Notes: generated by a model not told the origin, from the sequence alone. Counted from the stretch's first letter, positions 26,851-43,336 are shown. The stretch: 64,000 bases of DNA from Cavia porcellus (GCF_034190915.1 NW_026947486.1:18192001-18256000), one strand, 5' to 3'. A program made the numbers and translations.

Positions 26851-28015
26851 TGCAACACAAATGTGTGTGATAATTATGAATGTCACCAATAAGCCCCCAT
26901 TTGGAGATGCACGCTGAGACATGCTAGTCCAGAAATGGTGCAGTTGGCAGTGGTCAAGCCTGGTAATCCCTGCCTAGCACCAATTCAAAAGTTTCAGGGA
27001 GAAAAGACTAGTTTATCAAATATTACTTTTCTCTACAACTTCAAGGTCAACTGGGAGATCCCTGTTCATCTTCTCATGCATTTTAAAATCTAGAGAAGGG
27101 AATACAACTACTGTATAAACCAGCCGAAAAAGAAAATACATTGCCACCTTGTGGCTTTTCAGAGAATGATTCCTTACACCTTTGCACTACCTGAGTGTCC
27201 TGGTCCTGATTACTTTCAGGGTTACCCTCTGCAGTCTTAGGCTGTGGCAGGTGGCCAGTGCACCTCTAGAAATGCAGAATGTAACACTTGGAGATACAGG
27301 GCCCTAGAGGCAACCTGGAAGAGCACCTTCATTTACCACTGAGGAAAACTGAGTTGAAAGACATGAGGGGCTCGTCTTAAACCAGTGCCAGTGTTGGGCT
27401 ATAGGTCTCTGGAACTCCTTTTGAACGTTGGGGCTAGAGTTCACAAACACTGTTTGGAAGTCAAATTTTCTTTTAAAAAATCAAACTCACATCAGTGCCT
27501 TTCTGTCCTGACACTGCTGCAAAACCACATGCAGAAGTTATGAGGCTGCAACAGATGCGGGTTACACAGGAAATATCACTACTCTGTGCACTCAAGTGAG
27601 TAGAGGCACAGTACACAATTTCATGATAAAACAAAATTCTAATTTTTCCTTTTTATTTCTGAATGTTGAGCTTATTCTTCAGGTCCTAGATTTCACTACG
27701 TAGGAACATAAAATACTAGACATTGCTAGCAGCTACAAGTTTCTTCTGTCTCCTGCAGCTTTAAGACTTTTTGGAGTTCTTGCCCTAATGTCACTGCTCT
27801 AGCAAGATCCAAGGGTTTCTAGATCTTTGTGTGCTTATATCGATAAAGATTTTAATGAGGATATATTTTTCTCCAGGAAAATCAGAATACACTAACTTTT
27901 AAAAGAATTTAATCTGCCCCTTCCTCCCACAAAAAACAAGAGACTTTGAAAACCTTCCATCAACTAAACAGTAGCATATCCTTTACGGCACACTGAACAT
28001 TCTCAGGAATGCTCA

Positions 28016-28294
<279 letters not shown>

Positions 28295-28835
28295 CTAACA
28301 AACTCTAGCAATCTGTGCTTTGGGAGCCTAGTAGTTTTACTTAGAAAGAATTCTAAATACAGTTTTCCCCTTTTTGAAGCTGTCTTTAGCAAAGTTCCCA
28401 GACATAATTAGAAGTACACTGCACTGCTTTGTATAACATATTTTAGAATACTAACACTCTTAGTAAATGATTCACCTGCTAGTAACTTCAAGTAAAAGAA
28501 ACACAAATAAGCAATAATAACATAAAATCTCTCTAAGTCTGTGATCCAACTCTATACAAATACTACACAGTTAAAATAAGCTTAAACAGGCTAGGTATGA
28601 ATGTATCAAGCACACATCTAAAGAAAAAAAGTAGCATTTTCTTAGCAAAGGGAGAAGCCACCCAGAGAAATATGGGGAAAAATGGCCTAACCTACCTCGG
28701 AAGTTGGCAGCTATTGAAAAAATTTTTTATTAGTACATATTTTTGATACATAATAAACATATTAACTGTCTCGTATTGCTACATATACATGCATCACCTG
28801 CCATCTCTAAAGAGCCAGATACTAAACATTTTAGA

Positions 28836-28974
28836 TTTTTTTTGAGACATGGTCTCCCTATATACTCCAAGTTGGCCTTAAACTTACTACGTAGCCCAGG
28901 CTGGCTTCATAGAAATCCTCCTGCCTCAGCCTTCCAAGTGCTAGGATTATAGGCATGTACCACCACACCCAGTT
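28836..28974 (-). mobile_element. B1 SINE
   Basis: Antisense B1: TTTTTTTGAGACATGGTCTC, GTAGCCCAGGCTGGCTTCAT, CCTCCTGCCTCAGCCTTCCA, GGCATGTACCACCACACCCA. Confidence 0.92.
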
Positions 28975-29439
28975 TAAATATTTTAGGTTTTGTGAGCCAA
29001 GAAGCATAATTAAGGATGTTGTATAAGTACTTATGTAAAAGACCAAAGATAGACTTCCACATTGGGAAAAATCAAGTATAACAGTAACTGAGTACACTTT
29101 GTTGCAATACAGTTCTACTAATGTAAGAATGAAATTCTCTGGAGGAGGGGACATTTTGCTTAGTTGAGTTTCAAAGTTTATGTTTCTTATCATCAAACAG
29201 ATTGTACATACTCATCTGTAAAAAGGGCATATAAATACAAGCAGTAACCAGTTAGCCCAGAAGCTGTGGTTTGCTGATCCTTGATCTACATTAATGGGTT
29301 TTAGATTAACACCAACATTTTAATGTTTCAGAGTGTATCTTTCTAAACTCTTTTGCTCCTTCCCCATACCATGTTCATAATTTGTTTTGCAGTAAAGATG
29401 GAAGCCAGTCTTCAGTACATAGTTAGTACTGCATATGAG

Positions 29440-30110
29440 TTATGATCACAATGTACAGAGAATGCTTAAACTTTAAAAATTGATTATAGTAATAGATACA
29501 TTGCTATTAACCCCCCCTCAAAATATTACCCTTAGCTTCAAACACATTTATAACATCAGTCCTGGCATTTTCTGAAGCAGTTCTGAAAGTCCCCTCTTAC
29601 GTCTTTATGAGATGTGATTAAAAATTCAGTGAATGGAGCCAGACAAGGTGACACTTGCCTGTAATCCCAACACTTGGGAGGCTGAGGCAGGAAGGTCATT
29701 GTAAATTCAAAACCAGCCTGGACTACAAAATGAGCTCAAGGCCAGGCTGAACTATATAGTGCGACCCTACCTCAAAAAGACAAAAAAAAAAAAAAAAAAA
29801 AACCCTCAATGAATGCTGCTGTCAAGTATCATCCAACATAAAGGCAGGCTTGTAAAAATATTACAGTACGTCCTTATCTACCTCATTAATCAGATCTGGC
29901 ACCATGCAACTTCTGGCTCTTCTCCAAGGTGAAAATGATCATGAACAGTAAATGTGTTGAGCAGATTAAGGACACTGAGGTAGCCATGATAGTGCAACTC
30001 AAGACACTCAGGAAAGAGGACTTCCAGAACTGCTTCAGAAAGTGGCAAGAAAAACGGGCTAAGTGTGGTCAAAGCAAGGGGAGGTGATTAATGATAATGT
30101 GTCCTTTATT
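29440..30110 (+). pseudogene. Fossil mariner-type transposase, copy 1
   Basis: After removing the B1 at 29637-29802, the frame from about 29893 reads DLAPCNFWLFSKVKM, then EDFQNCFRKWQEKRAKC, the C-terminal part of a mariner transposase. The Asp block DLAPCDFWLF belongs to the D,D34D catalytic region; here its second Asp is Asn. No intact frame remains. A second copy follows about 1.07 kb downstream in the same orientation. Confidence 0.75.
29637..29802 (+). mobile_element. B1 SINE in mariner copy 1
   Basis: Sense B1 (TGCCTGTAATCCCAACACTT, GGGAGGCTGAGGCAGGAAGG, AAAACCAGCCTGGACTACAA) with an A-tail. The flanks TCAGTGAATG and TCAATGAATG look like a target-site duplication with one difference. 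Confidence 0.92.
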
Positions 30111-30689
30111 GCAGTAATTTCTTAAAAATTAAGCATTCATCACATTTTTCAATCACCCTGCATAAATTCTTATTTCACCATGGGGAAGAATGTGTATACA
30201 TTATATGAGACAATACAAAGTTAGACTACTGTATCTGTCTACATATAGTCTTCTCCTTTTTAACTTCACAATTATTAGTACAATCTGCAAGCTTCACTAC
30301 ACTTCACTAAAAAAGTTTTAGTCAATAAAAGTTAACATTAAAAGCAGAGCAAAGTAAATGCATTCTATTAACCTGTCCTACTGAAATATTTATATCTAAG
30401 TGACTCCAATGAGGTCACTTAGTCAATATTTAAGCTCCTACCGGGATACTGTCTCAAAGAAGAAAATTAGAGAACTGGGTTCAGAGAGAGACAATGTATA
30501 TGCTTCTTTATCTTATTATGTAAACACTATAAGCAATGTGAGAGTAGAACCATAGGTATTTCAAAGTCTTAATGAATGAGTTCTTTTGAAGCAGATTTAT
30601 CCCAGAATAAAATAATATTTGTTTTTTATTTGTCTTTAAGCATCATAGTGTACTCTCAGCCTTTTGGTAAGGACGATAATGAAAATACA

Positions 30690-31200
30690 CAGTGTGATTG
30701 AAATATGTAGTGAATGTACAAATTTTAAAGGTTATTATAGTAAAAAAACACTGCCATTAATTTCCCTCAAATTATTCCCCCTCACTTCAAACAGATATCC
30801 TGTCATCCTTGTCACTTCCTGAAGCAGTTCTGGAAGTTCTCTTCCATGTCTTTAATAAGGTGTGATTAAAACTGTTGCAAATGCTAATGCCAAGTGCAAT
30901 CCAACAGAAAAATGGTCACATAAACACATTATAGTGAGTTCTCATCCTTTATATTCACTAGATATGGCACTGTGCAACTTCTGATTCTTTGCCAAAGTCA
31001 AAGTGACCATAAAAGACTAGTGACTCATATACAGACTAGGTTCAGGACACTGAGGTAGCCACGAAAGTACAATTAAAGACAATCATTAAGAGGACTTCTG
31101 AACTGCTTCAGAAAGTGGAAAGAAAATGGGATAAGTTTATTTGAAGTGAGAGGGAGTATTTTGAGTGGGATTAATGGCAATGCGTCTTTTACTACAATTA
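30690..31200 (+). pseudogene. Fossil mariner-type transposase, copy 2
   Basis: It is collinear with copy 1: GATATGGCACTGTGCAACTT, GGACACTGAGGTAGCCACGA, GAACTGCTTCAGAAAGTGGA. It encodes the same degenerate LAP/CNF..LF and NCFRKW blocks with different frame breaks. It ends in an A/T-rich 3' terminus around 31200. Confidence 0.72.
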
Positions 31201-31423
31201 AAAATTAATTGGTATTTTTATCATTAATCATATTTGAAGTTTACATAGATGACAGTCATCTCTAAGTTATCTTCAATGTATCTACCACCATTTTCATAAT
31301 ATTTGAGCAGGAGCTTGTCATTGCCTTTCCTCACCAAACTCTCAATGTCACCCAGCTGCCACTGAGTAAAACTCAAGCTTTTTGACACAGCTTTGGAGCT
31401 TCTCTGTAGTCTCTACTCCGTAG

Positions 31424-31605
31424 CAGTGGTTTTCAAAGTGTTGAAACACTTTCAAAGTGTTTAAAACAGCAGCAGCAGCTGAGAGTATACTAGAAATGTA
31501 AATTCTTGTGGTTCACCCCCAGAATTAGACACTCTGGTGGCAAAGCCAGCAACTGGTGCTTTAACAAGCCTAACAGGAGACTGTGATGCAACTCAAAGGC
31601 TGCAA
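31424..31605 (+). repeat. hAT-Charlie-type MITE fossil
   Basis: GCAGTGGTTTTCAAAGTGTT at the start and TTCACCCCCAGAATTAGACA in the middle follow the Charlie/MER layout. The subfamily is uncertain. Confidence 0.5.
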
Positions 31606-32914
31606 ATCTCTAGCTTAGACAGTTTTCTTTTCCAGTCTCATCGTCCTTCTTTATTGCTCTATATGTCAGACACTTCGACCAGACTGCTATCTTTCTTTAA
31701 AAAAAAAATACTAGGGCAATGCTTGTCTCTTCTTTTCCACACTGGTTCCTCTTGAAGTGCCATCTCTTTTAAGACCATTTTGAAGGCTACCTCCTTTGTA
31801 AAGAGATCCTTGAGCCCTCTCTTCTTGTCCACATGTCTTTCATACCTCTTTGTGCAATTCACAATCCTCTCCCAGCAGTCTGTGAGCTCCTGGAAGGAGG
31901 CTGATCTTTGCTTCCTGACAACCCACAATTGTACCTTATAAAAAACAGGATGTCAACAACTGTTTGGCACAGTGAAAATAATCACGGCAGGCTGCAGAGC
32001 ATGTTCACATGGAAGTCAGCACAAGACAGAGTGTGTGCTTTATAGAGCAGTGTCTGTTGGTGTGATTTCAGCATGACTCTGTCAGGTCCCCAGAAACCAC
32101 TGCATGGAGTAAAGTCAGCTGCTACTTGTTCTACAGTTTGGTATAGTATACGTCTCCCATCCCCACAGAACAGAGATATTTTTAAGGGTCACAGTGGCCC
32201 TTTGCCCCCAATGTCTTCTCCCTCTACTCTGCAAAAATGCTTTAATCTGAGTCTCATGTCTATAAAAGCTAATGTTTACCACCATCACCACATCATCTTC
32301 TCGTGTCAATCACTTTTCCCTTCATTACCTCAACATCTTTCTTTACTGTCCTTTGTTGCCTCAGTGGCTTCACCAGGCCTCACAGCTTTACAGCGAACAG
32401 GAAGGCGTGTAGGTGACAGTGTAAATCAAGCAGAACTCTCATAGCTGTTAAATTCTAGCTTTGGGTTTATCTTGTTTTGTGAGTGTACTTCACTCCTTTT
32501 GCTCCACAGAAAGTGGTACTTCACCTAGTTCAATTTCATTATTTTATAAGAGAAGCTACTCTAGCTGGCAGGTGTTGAGTGACATGGCTCATGTTCTTTC
32601 TCATTACTAGCTATCTTCTAATTTTAGGTCTGGAACCCTTTTGAAGCTTAAGGGTTATAAATATCTACTAGAAAACAATCAAGCATTTTAAACAGTTATA
32701 GTCCCTTGGGTAGTAGAGATGAAATAGATATGCAGTATTTTAGGGGAGAATGTCCACATCTGTTTAGTTTGGTTTGCAAATCAACACTAGAGTTAACATG
32801 TGCATCTGTCTACAAAAGAACTCAGAAAATTAAATGTTTTTTGTGTACTTTATCAATTATATTTTCATCATACTATTATTGCTTGCCAAATAAAACTTAT
32901 ATTCTCTACACTTA

Positions 32915-35563
<2,649 letters not shown>

Positions 35564-36217
35564 TCAAACAAAAAGTTAAGCTGTAGCCAATCTGCTGAGC
35601 TTTGAGTTTCCTATTACTGAAAGCTCCCTCTGCCCTTCACCACACCTCTCAGCCTTCCCTCCTCAAATCTTGCCTTTCCTGCTTCTAGGTCAGATTCCCC
35701 AACTTCCCTTCTTACAGGACCATTAAGAGTGTTCATTCTCTTCTTGTAAATTTCTCCCAAATCTGCCATCTGTAGTTGGCATATAGCATTCATACCCTCA
35801 AAAAGAGTGTGAGAGCCCAATGTACATTTTGGTCATATCCTTGTTTTTACAATGAATAGACTTTTAACTTCAAATCAATGCCTTGTATTTTTGCATAAAC
35901 TCAGGCTTCAGGCAAAATAGATACAGAGTACTATCTCATTTATCTAAGGCCTAATAATCTGGAATTCTAGTTAAAGACCACCATTTTGTCATGCAAGGCA
36001 AATGAGACACCAGGAAGTATACATTCAGAGAGAACTGTCAAGTTTTAAGGAAGTGGTATACTTTTTCATTCTACATTCTACATGTTGCAGCGTTTTGATA
36101 CAACTACTTTCTAAGTACCTAAATTTTTGTGTGGCAATTAAGTTTTCTAATGGAAAAATCTGTGAATATTTTATTTTCAACTTTTAAAAATTAATTTATT
36201 AATTTGCATTTATTCAT

Positions 36218-36400
36218 TTATTTTTGCAGTACTGAAGATTGAACCCAGGGTCTTTGCACTGAACTATACCCCTAGTCCTTTCTTATTTTGGATAGGGTCT
36301 GATAAATTGCTGAGTTGCCCAGGCAGGGCTTGAAGTTGCAGTTCTCCTGCCTTAACCTCACAGAGTTCAGAGATTATGAGAATATGCCACCAGAGTCAGC
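36218..36400 (-). mobile_element. B1/ID composite SINE
   Basis: Reverse ID part (GCAGTACTGAAGATTGAACC, ACTGAACTATACCCCTAGTC), then B1 antisense (GAGTTGCCCAGGCAGGGCTT, TCTCCTGCCTTAACCTCACA). Confidence 0.72.
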
Positions 36401-36548
36401 TTCAGTGATTTTTTAAAATGAGAGGATGGGAAAAAAATGGAATCACATGATTAATCACACTAATATTATAGGCTGAGCACCCCTAATTTGAAATTCTAAA
36501 CTGTTCTAAAATCTATAACTTTTTGAACACTGACATTGTGACATTTGA

Positions 36549-36935
36549 GAGACACATTTGAGATTAGTAAAGCACACTTCTGGGTGTGTCTGGGTAAGTC
36601 GTGGAGGTGTGACCTTAGAGACTACATCTGGCCTCTGGCCCTTTCCTCTTTGGCTCTTTCCCATATTCTGCTTCTCAGATGCCAGGAGTTGAGTAGCTCT
36701 CCTGGGCCACACCCTTCCACCATGATGCTTCTGCCTTGGACTAAATCAACAATAGACTTAAGCATGAGCCAAAATATACCTCTCCTAAGCACCTGCCTTG
36801 CAAGCAGGCAGTCGTGAGTTCGATCCCTGGTACCGATAAAAATGAAAAAGACAAAAAAATATATACATATACCTCTCCTTCAAATTGCACCTGTCAGGTA
36901 TTTTGTCTCAGTAACTGGAATGCAGGCCAAGACAG
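36549..36935 (+). mobile_element. LTR-like insertion with nested ID
   Basis: ACACCCTTCCACCATGATGC, TTCTGCCTTGGACTAAATCA, ATGAGCCAAAATATACCTCT and GTCAGGTATTTTGTCTCAGT resemble the 3' part of a common mammalian LTR-type repeat. I cannot name the family. It is interrupted by the ID at 36784-36862. Confidence 0.45.
36784..36862 (+). mobile_element. ID SINE, 5'-truncated, with target duplication
   Basis: It begins inside the tRNA part at TAAGCACCTGCCTTGCAAGC, continues AGGCAGTCGTGAGTTCGATC and CCTGGTACCGATAAAAATG, and ends in an A-rich tail. ATATACCTCTCC occurs immediately before and after it, a target-site duplication. Confidence 0.88.
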
Positions 36936-37141
36936 AAAGAATGCCACAAATGGAAAATCTCACACCTAACTTCATGTGATTCATCGTACTCAAAGCACAA
37001 GTACAAAACACAAAGTTTGTTCAGTGTCCTTAGGAGGGAAAATCTCTTTCAAACCCTTTAGCTATAATACACAATTTCTTTGCATATAAAATTATTAAAA
37101 ATAATACATAAAATTATCTTCAGGTTCTATGTATAATATAT

Positions 37142-37218
37142 ATTGTAAAACAAATGAAACATGCATCCCCAGATACTTCATTGTAAAACAAATGAAACAT
37201 GCATCCCCCAGATACTTC
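37142..37218 (+). repeat. 38/39-bp tandem duplication
   Basis: ATTGTAAAACAAATGAAACA plus TGCATCCCCAGATACTTC is repeated twice with a single extra C in the second copy, inside the DNA-transposon fossil. The near identity implies a recent event. Confidence 0.93.
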
Positions 37219-37758
37219 AACATGTATATATAAATATTAAAAAGTTTTAAAAATCTGAAATACAAAGTACTTTTGGTTCCAAGCATTTTGGGATGCTGAA
37301 TTTGTACATGAAACTGACACAATAAAAACATACATGGTATTGAAAACCAACAATCATCCCAGAGACAAAACAATGAAAAATTGTGTTCACCTTTCTCTGA
37401 GTTTATGCAAAATTTCTTTGAGAAGGATACATATTTGCTAGTAAGAATTATTGTTTGTAAAATCACATAGCAATCCAGGGAAGAATACAAATCAGATTTG
37501 AGCATATTCAAAGCCTTTGCAGAAAAACATCTACCTTATAGTTAGAATGAGTATAAATAATAAACTTTATCCTTAAAAAGTATGTCATTTTTGGAAACAG
37601 TGTTTAAGGCAAAACACTAGCCTTGTTCAGCAGTCTTACATATGGATACTAAGTGAGCAGTAATTAAGTTTATGAAGCTGCTATCTAAAAATTCCTCAAG
37701 TACCCACATCTCCCACTACCATGAGGGAACAAGTAAACCAAGAGTATAGAAAACCCAC

Positions 37759-37864
37759 CTGTAAATCCGCAGGCTTCTGCCAAGAGAAATGTACTCCAGG
37801 ACATCAGGAAGAAGAGTGCAGTCTCTAGCAGGGGGAAGCAGTGCAACTTGGTAAACTTGGTCAC
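37759..37864 (-). CDS. SLC9A7: SLC9A7 exon E7, with a U12 AC acceptor
   Basis: This 106-nt exon (35 codons plus one base) encodes [20 protein letters not shown] and then [16 protein letters not shown], a membrane pair after the GVV helix. The 3' splice site is GCCAAC|GTGACC, ending in AC rather than AG. It lies 12 nt after a TCCTTGAC branch-point match, which fits the ATATCC donor of E6. The donor of E7 is conventional (TTTACAG|GTGGGT). Confidence 0.94.
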
Positions 37865-39538
<1,674 letters not shown>

Positions 39539-39947
39539 TTAAGCCACTAATTATGGATTTATAGAGGTAATTCTTACCTTATGTGGAATTGGGCAGTTCA
39601 GAGAGTCAAAGATGGACTGTTTGTCTTTGACAGAAAGGGAAATAGCAATCTTCCCAATATGAGGGAGATTTGATGTGACTTTTGAGACTCATCACCCTGT
39701 ATCCAAACACTGTGTCTTCCACTATAATACCACTACACTATGAAAATACCTGGTAGGGAACTTTTTAAAAAATCACCATTACTATTGTTTGGCTTTTCTG
39801 GTGGGGTGCTTACCACCATACTCCCACAACCCAGCAAGAGATCTGTGCAAAAGGAAGACTGTCATAAAGATTTTTTTAAATAATGAAAGTCTTTACTTTC
39901 CACTATTTTTATATTTCTTGAACAGTTAGCAATCAGCATTTCTTTAG

Positions 39948-40080
39948 ATCAGTGGTTCTCAAAACTTTTGGCCTCAGAATTCCTTTACATCCTTAAAAAT
40001 TATTGTTTCCCTCAAAGAGCCTGTCTTGAGGGTCATAGCTACTGATATCTACTGAAAAAGTAAATATTTATTTAAAATTT
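39948..40080 (+). repeat. hAT-Charlie-type MITE fossil
   Basis: GATCAGTGGTTCTCAAAACT, TTTGGCCTCAGAATTCCTTT and ACATCCTTAAAAATTATTG resemble one end of a Charlie-derived MER element. Confidence 0.55.
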
Positions 40081-40789
40081 ATACCCATTGTGTATTAACA
40101 CGAAATGTTTTTAAAGATTGTATTTTCTAAAACAAAAAATTACATTTACATTACAGAGAGCCAACTGTTCACATTTTTACAAATCTCTTAAACATCTGGA
40201 TTAACAGAAGGCAGATGATTCTCATATCTGTTTCTGTACCTGAGTAACAGATAGGTATTATCAGATAGGTATTGAAAATGCCACAGTATGCTGTGAGAGA
40301 CGAGTAAGGAAGACAAACACTATGTTGCTGCTATTAATAAATCACTTTGCAACTGATGGACTCCACAGAAGTTTTAGGTCCTCTTATAGACAGTGTCATC
40401 TCTTGCTGGTGGAAGAGTGCAAAGGGGCTAGATAAATGTAGCCATCTTGCCTCCATGGGGCAACTGACATACCACCAAAACTCAAAGATGGTGTGGAATT
40501 ATGATCCAGTGCCCAGATCCCTGATTGGACCAGAATTCATAGCAGCAGCCCGTAGCCCAAGATAGAGACCAGTTTTTACTAGCTGTTATCAGTCATGTTT
40601 TTCTGTTACCTGTAACTAAAAGCACTACTAACTGATATAATTAAAAAGCCAACCCAAAGAAATGCCTCATTTAGGGAGTTATAAGTCAGCAGTCTTGTCA
40701 CTACCATATAGTTCAAAAAAGCAGAATTTGCCAGCCCTATTTGAAAGCTTCCCATTCCTTTCTTTGCTCAAAAGGAGCAACTGCGAAAA

Positions 40790-40921
40790 ATTCTTTTTGA
40801 AACAAGTTCAGGCTGGCCTTGAATGCACTGTGTAGCCCAGACTGGCCTCAAACTCATAGCAATTCTTTTGCCTCAGCCTCCTGAGCGCTGGGATGACAGG
40901 TATGTGCCACAACACCTGCTT
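40790..40921 (-). mobile_element. B1 SINE
   Basis: Antisense B1: CAGGCTGGCCTTGAATGCAC, GTAGCCCAGACTGGCCTCAA, GCCTCAGCCTCCTGAGCGCT, GGTATGTGCCACAACACC. Confidence 0.9.
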
Positions 40922-41388
40922 ACAGGAATTGTATAGAAATCATTTTCTTGCATTTCCTTATATTTTAATTGTCCCAAGGCACATTCCCTGACACTACTGT
41001 TTAATTTTGCTCACTTAAAAAAGAAAGTATTGGCCATTTGCAGACTGCAGGGAAGGAGAATAAGAAGTCACCAAGAAGAAAGCTCACCCTGTTTATCAGC
41101 AGCATGCACAGGACGCTGGGGCAACAGCCAGACCCCAGCTCCTTCTGGTGTATGGACTGGGAAACAAGAAGCAACACACACCACCCACCACCCCACCCTC
41201 ATAAGCAACTGGCTGATCTGCAGAAACACAGTCTGCAATGATAGCTACTGAGGTGAAATGCAATTAGATGCCTGTGGTGTTTGGTATTTCACTGACTGAA
41301 GGTGTAGGGCCAGTGGTTTGATCATCTATTCAGACGATAATGATACACAGTGTGCCATCTAGGGGGGCCCTCCTTGGGGGGGGGGTTA

Positions 41389-41830
41389 ACCATTGTTAAT
41401 TCTCTATTGTCTTGTTTTAAAGTCCTATATCATTTTCATTGTTTTGTTGGGTTGGGTTTTATTCTGTTTATCTTTGTTTGATTTTGTTATATGCAATGGC
41501 ATGAGCAACTATTTTAAAGATAGCAAGATATATTATGGTAGCCATTTTGGATTTACTATTGTCTTGTTTTGAAGTCCTTTATTGAATTCACTGTTTTGCT
41601 TTTTTGGGGTTTTATTCTGTTCTGTTCTGTTTGATTTTTACTATGTCTGAGGGTATCTGCAGCCATTCTGAAGACAACAAGAGGCATTATGGTAACCATT
41701 GTTGATTTCCCATTGTTTTGAAGTCCTCTGTCACATTAGTTTGTTTTGATTGGCTTTATTCTGTCATATTCTGCTTGGTTTTATTGTCTTTAAAATAAAA
41801 AAGAATTCTCTATTGTTTTGTTCACATGCT
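41389..41830 (+). mobile_element. 5'-truncated L1/HAL1 tail with about 3 tandem units
   Basis: Units of about 140-150 bp repeat the order CTATTGTCTTGTTTTGAAGT, GTTTTATTCTGTT..., GGCATTATGGTAACCATTGT. The same unit occurs once at the end of the L1 at 1-5312 and about six times at the end of the element at 56521-59832. A ten-base G-run lies directly before it (41376-41385). Confidence 0.8.
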
Positions 41831-42000
41831 CCTAAATTTTGTTAAATTTATAACCCTGATGCATGGAGCTGTTTCATAACTTCTGTCATTTTCTTTATTT
41901 AGCTTCATTTGGAATATGAATGAAGTTTCATCCTTTGAGGAGTTCTATTTTTCTGGTATGACTTCATTAGCGTTAGCTTTAGCTTTTGTTTGTTTGTTTA

Positions 42001-42082
42001 TTTGTTTTTTGTATCAGGGATTGAACTCATGACCTTGTACTTGCCAGGCAGGCGCTTATGCTGCTGAGCTAAATCCCGAGTC
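42001..42082 (-). mobile_element. ID SINE
   Basis: Reverse ID: TTTTGTATCAGGGATTGAAC, CTTGTACTTGCCAGGCAGGC, GCTTATGCTGCTGAGCTAAA, TCCCGAG. Confidence 0.85.
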
Positions 42083-43082
42083 TGCAGCTTTATTATTAAT
42101 GGGATTACCCTAATTTTTTCCTTATGTTTCCTTGAAGTTCAACCTCAATCCATTTGTGCTGCTCATATTTAATTCAGGTGAATAAGGAGTAAATATGGAC
42201 CCAGAAAGGCTTTTCTAGTTTCATAGCTCTACTGTGCCCTCTTCTGGTTTTATATGGAAATATTACAAATACGGTAGCTATTTCTCCAATACTTTTTGAG
42301 TTCCACAGCTTCTGACCCCCTCCTCCATTGGTATCTAAAGTGTCTTGGTCCCAATCAGGGTTTGCTGTCCTTCCAGGGAGATCTTCATTGGATATTTCTG
42401 AGAGCTCCAAGGATCCAGATCACTGTTGTTGCCTTTAACCTCTCAAGTATTCTTGGAGTCATCCACAAATTTAAGCCTTAAAAGCCCCTGTTAATTTTAA
42501 CTATTACCACACAGGTCCAGAAAGTTCTTTACTCTAAGAAGGAATGCCTCCTTAAAGTATAAATATTGGTAGGAATTTTCAGGGTTCTCTGAAAGTCAGT
42601 GATCAACAGTTTCCTTTGCCCCTTGCAGCCACTATTCCTGTAGCCATTGTCTCATGGTGTTATCTTCTAGTTTTATCTCTGCCAGTTTCTTTTGCAGTTC
42701 TTCTTTCTCTATTTTTGCTATAGATTAAAGAAAACTTCATAATAACAATTCCCCTAACAACTCTTCTTTTTCCAGAAGTTTAATTCATTTATTGAAAATG
42801 AGCAAAAAGTAATTTGGACTTCAAAAGGGCAAGCAGAAGCATGACCATAAGCAATAGTTCTTAAAGGACATGTTTTTGTAACACAAGTATTATCACAAGA
42901 TTCAAAGTCAACCTCTTTCCTTTACCCTGAAGTATAATATAGCAGGTTACACAACAGGAAAAATCTTCAGGGGTGAGACTTTTAAACATTTTTTTCTCAA
43001 CTATTTACTACATAAAAATATTTGTGGCTCCTCATGTAAACTCTATTAGTTTATCATTGTATGACATAAAATGTGTCTTCTT

Positions 43083-43111
43083 GCACTCCGGGCAGCACAT
43101 ATACTAAAATT
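43083..43111 (+). pseudogene. U6 snRNA 5' fragment
   Basis: GGCAGCACATATACTAAAAT is identical to the 5' domain of mammalian U6 snRNA, preceded by a diverged GCACTCC. The match stops after about 29 nt and no U6 promoter elements were identified. It directly abuts the B1/ID composite beginning at 43121. Confidence 0.7.
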
Positions 43112-43120
43112 ATGTCTTCT

Positions 43121-43336
43121 TTTTATTTTGTGTTGGGATTTTCTTGTGGTACTAGGATTGAACTCAGGGCTTTACATATGCTAGGCAAGTGCTTTACTAC
43201 TGTGCTATCTCTCTCCAGCCCTTTTTATACTTTAAGACAAACTCTCACTAAGTTGTCCAGGCTGGCGCAAATTTGCAATACTCCTACCTTCAGCCTTCTG
43301 AGTAGGTTTAATTTCAGGCATGCACCCCCTAGCCCA
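43121..43336 (-). mobile_element. B1/ID composite SINE
   Basis: Reverse ID (GTGGTACTAGGATTGAACTC, GCTAGGCAAGTGCTTTACTA) followed by B1 antisense (AAGTTGTCCAGGCTGGCGCA, TAATTTCAGGCATGCACCCC). Confidence 0.82.

Larger units (their letters stand above)
36468..37312 (+). repeat. DNA-transposon fossil split by later insertions
   Basis: The left end (GGCTGAGCACCCCTAATTTG, TTTTTGAACACTGACATTGT) is at 36468-36548. The rest (ACAAAGTTTGTTCAGTGTCC, TCTGAAATACAAAGTACTTT, TTCCAAGCATTTTGGGATGC) is at about 36985-37312. Both are the MER family seen at 25090. An LTR-like block with a nested ID separates the halves, and a 38/39-bp tandem duplication lies at 37142-37218. Confidence 0.6.

Noticed and set aside
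41030..41251. Two overlapping open frames near a LINE tail
   Set aside because: They lie in two frames over the same bases with no recognisable domain.
43083..43111. Functional U6 snRNA gene
   Set aside because: Only the first 29 nt or so are present and the rest of U6 is missing.
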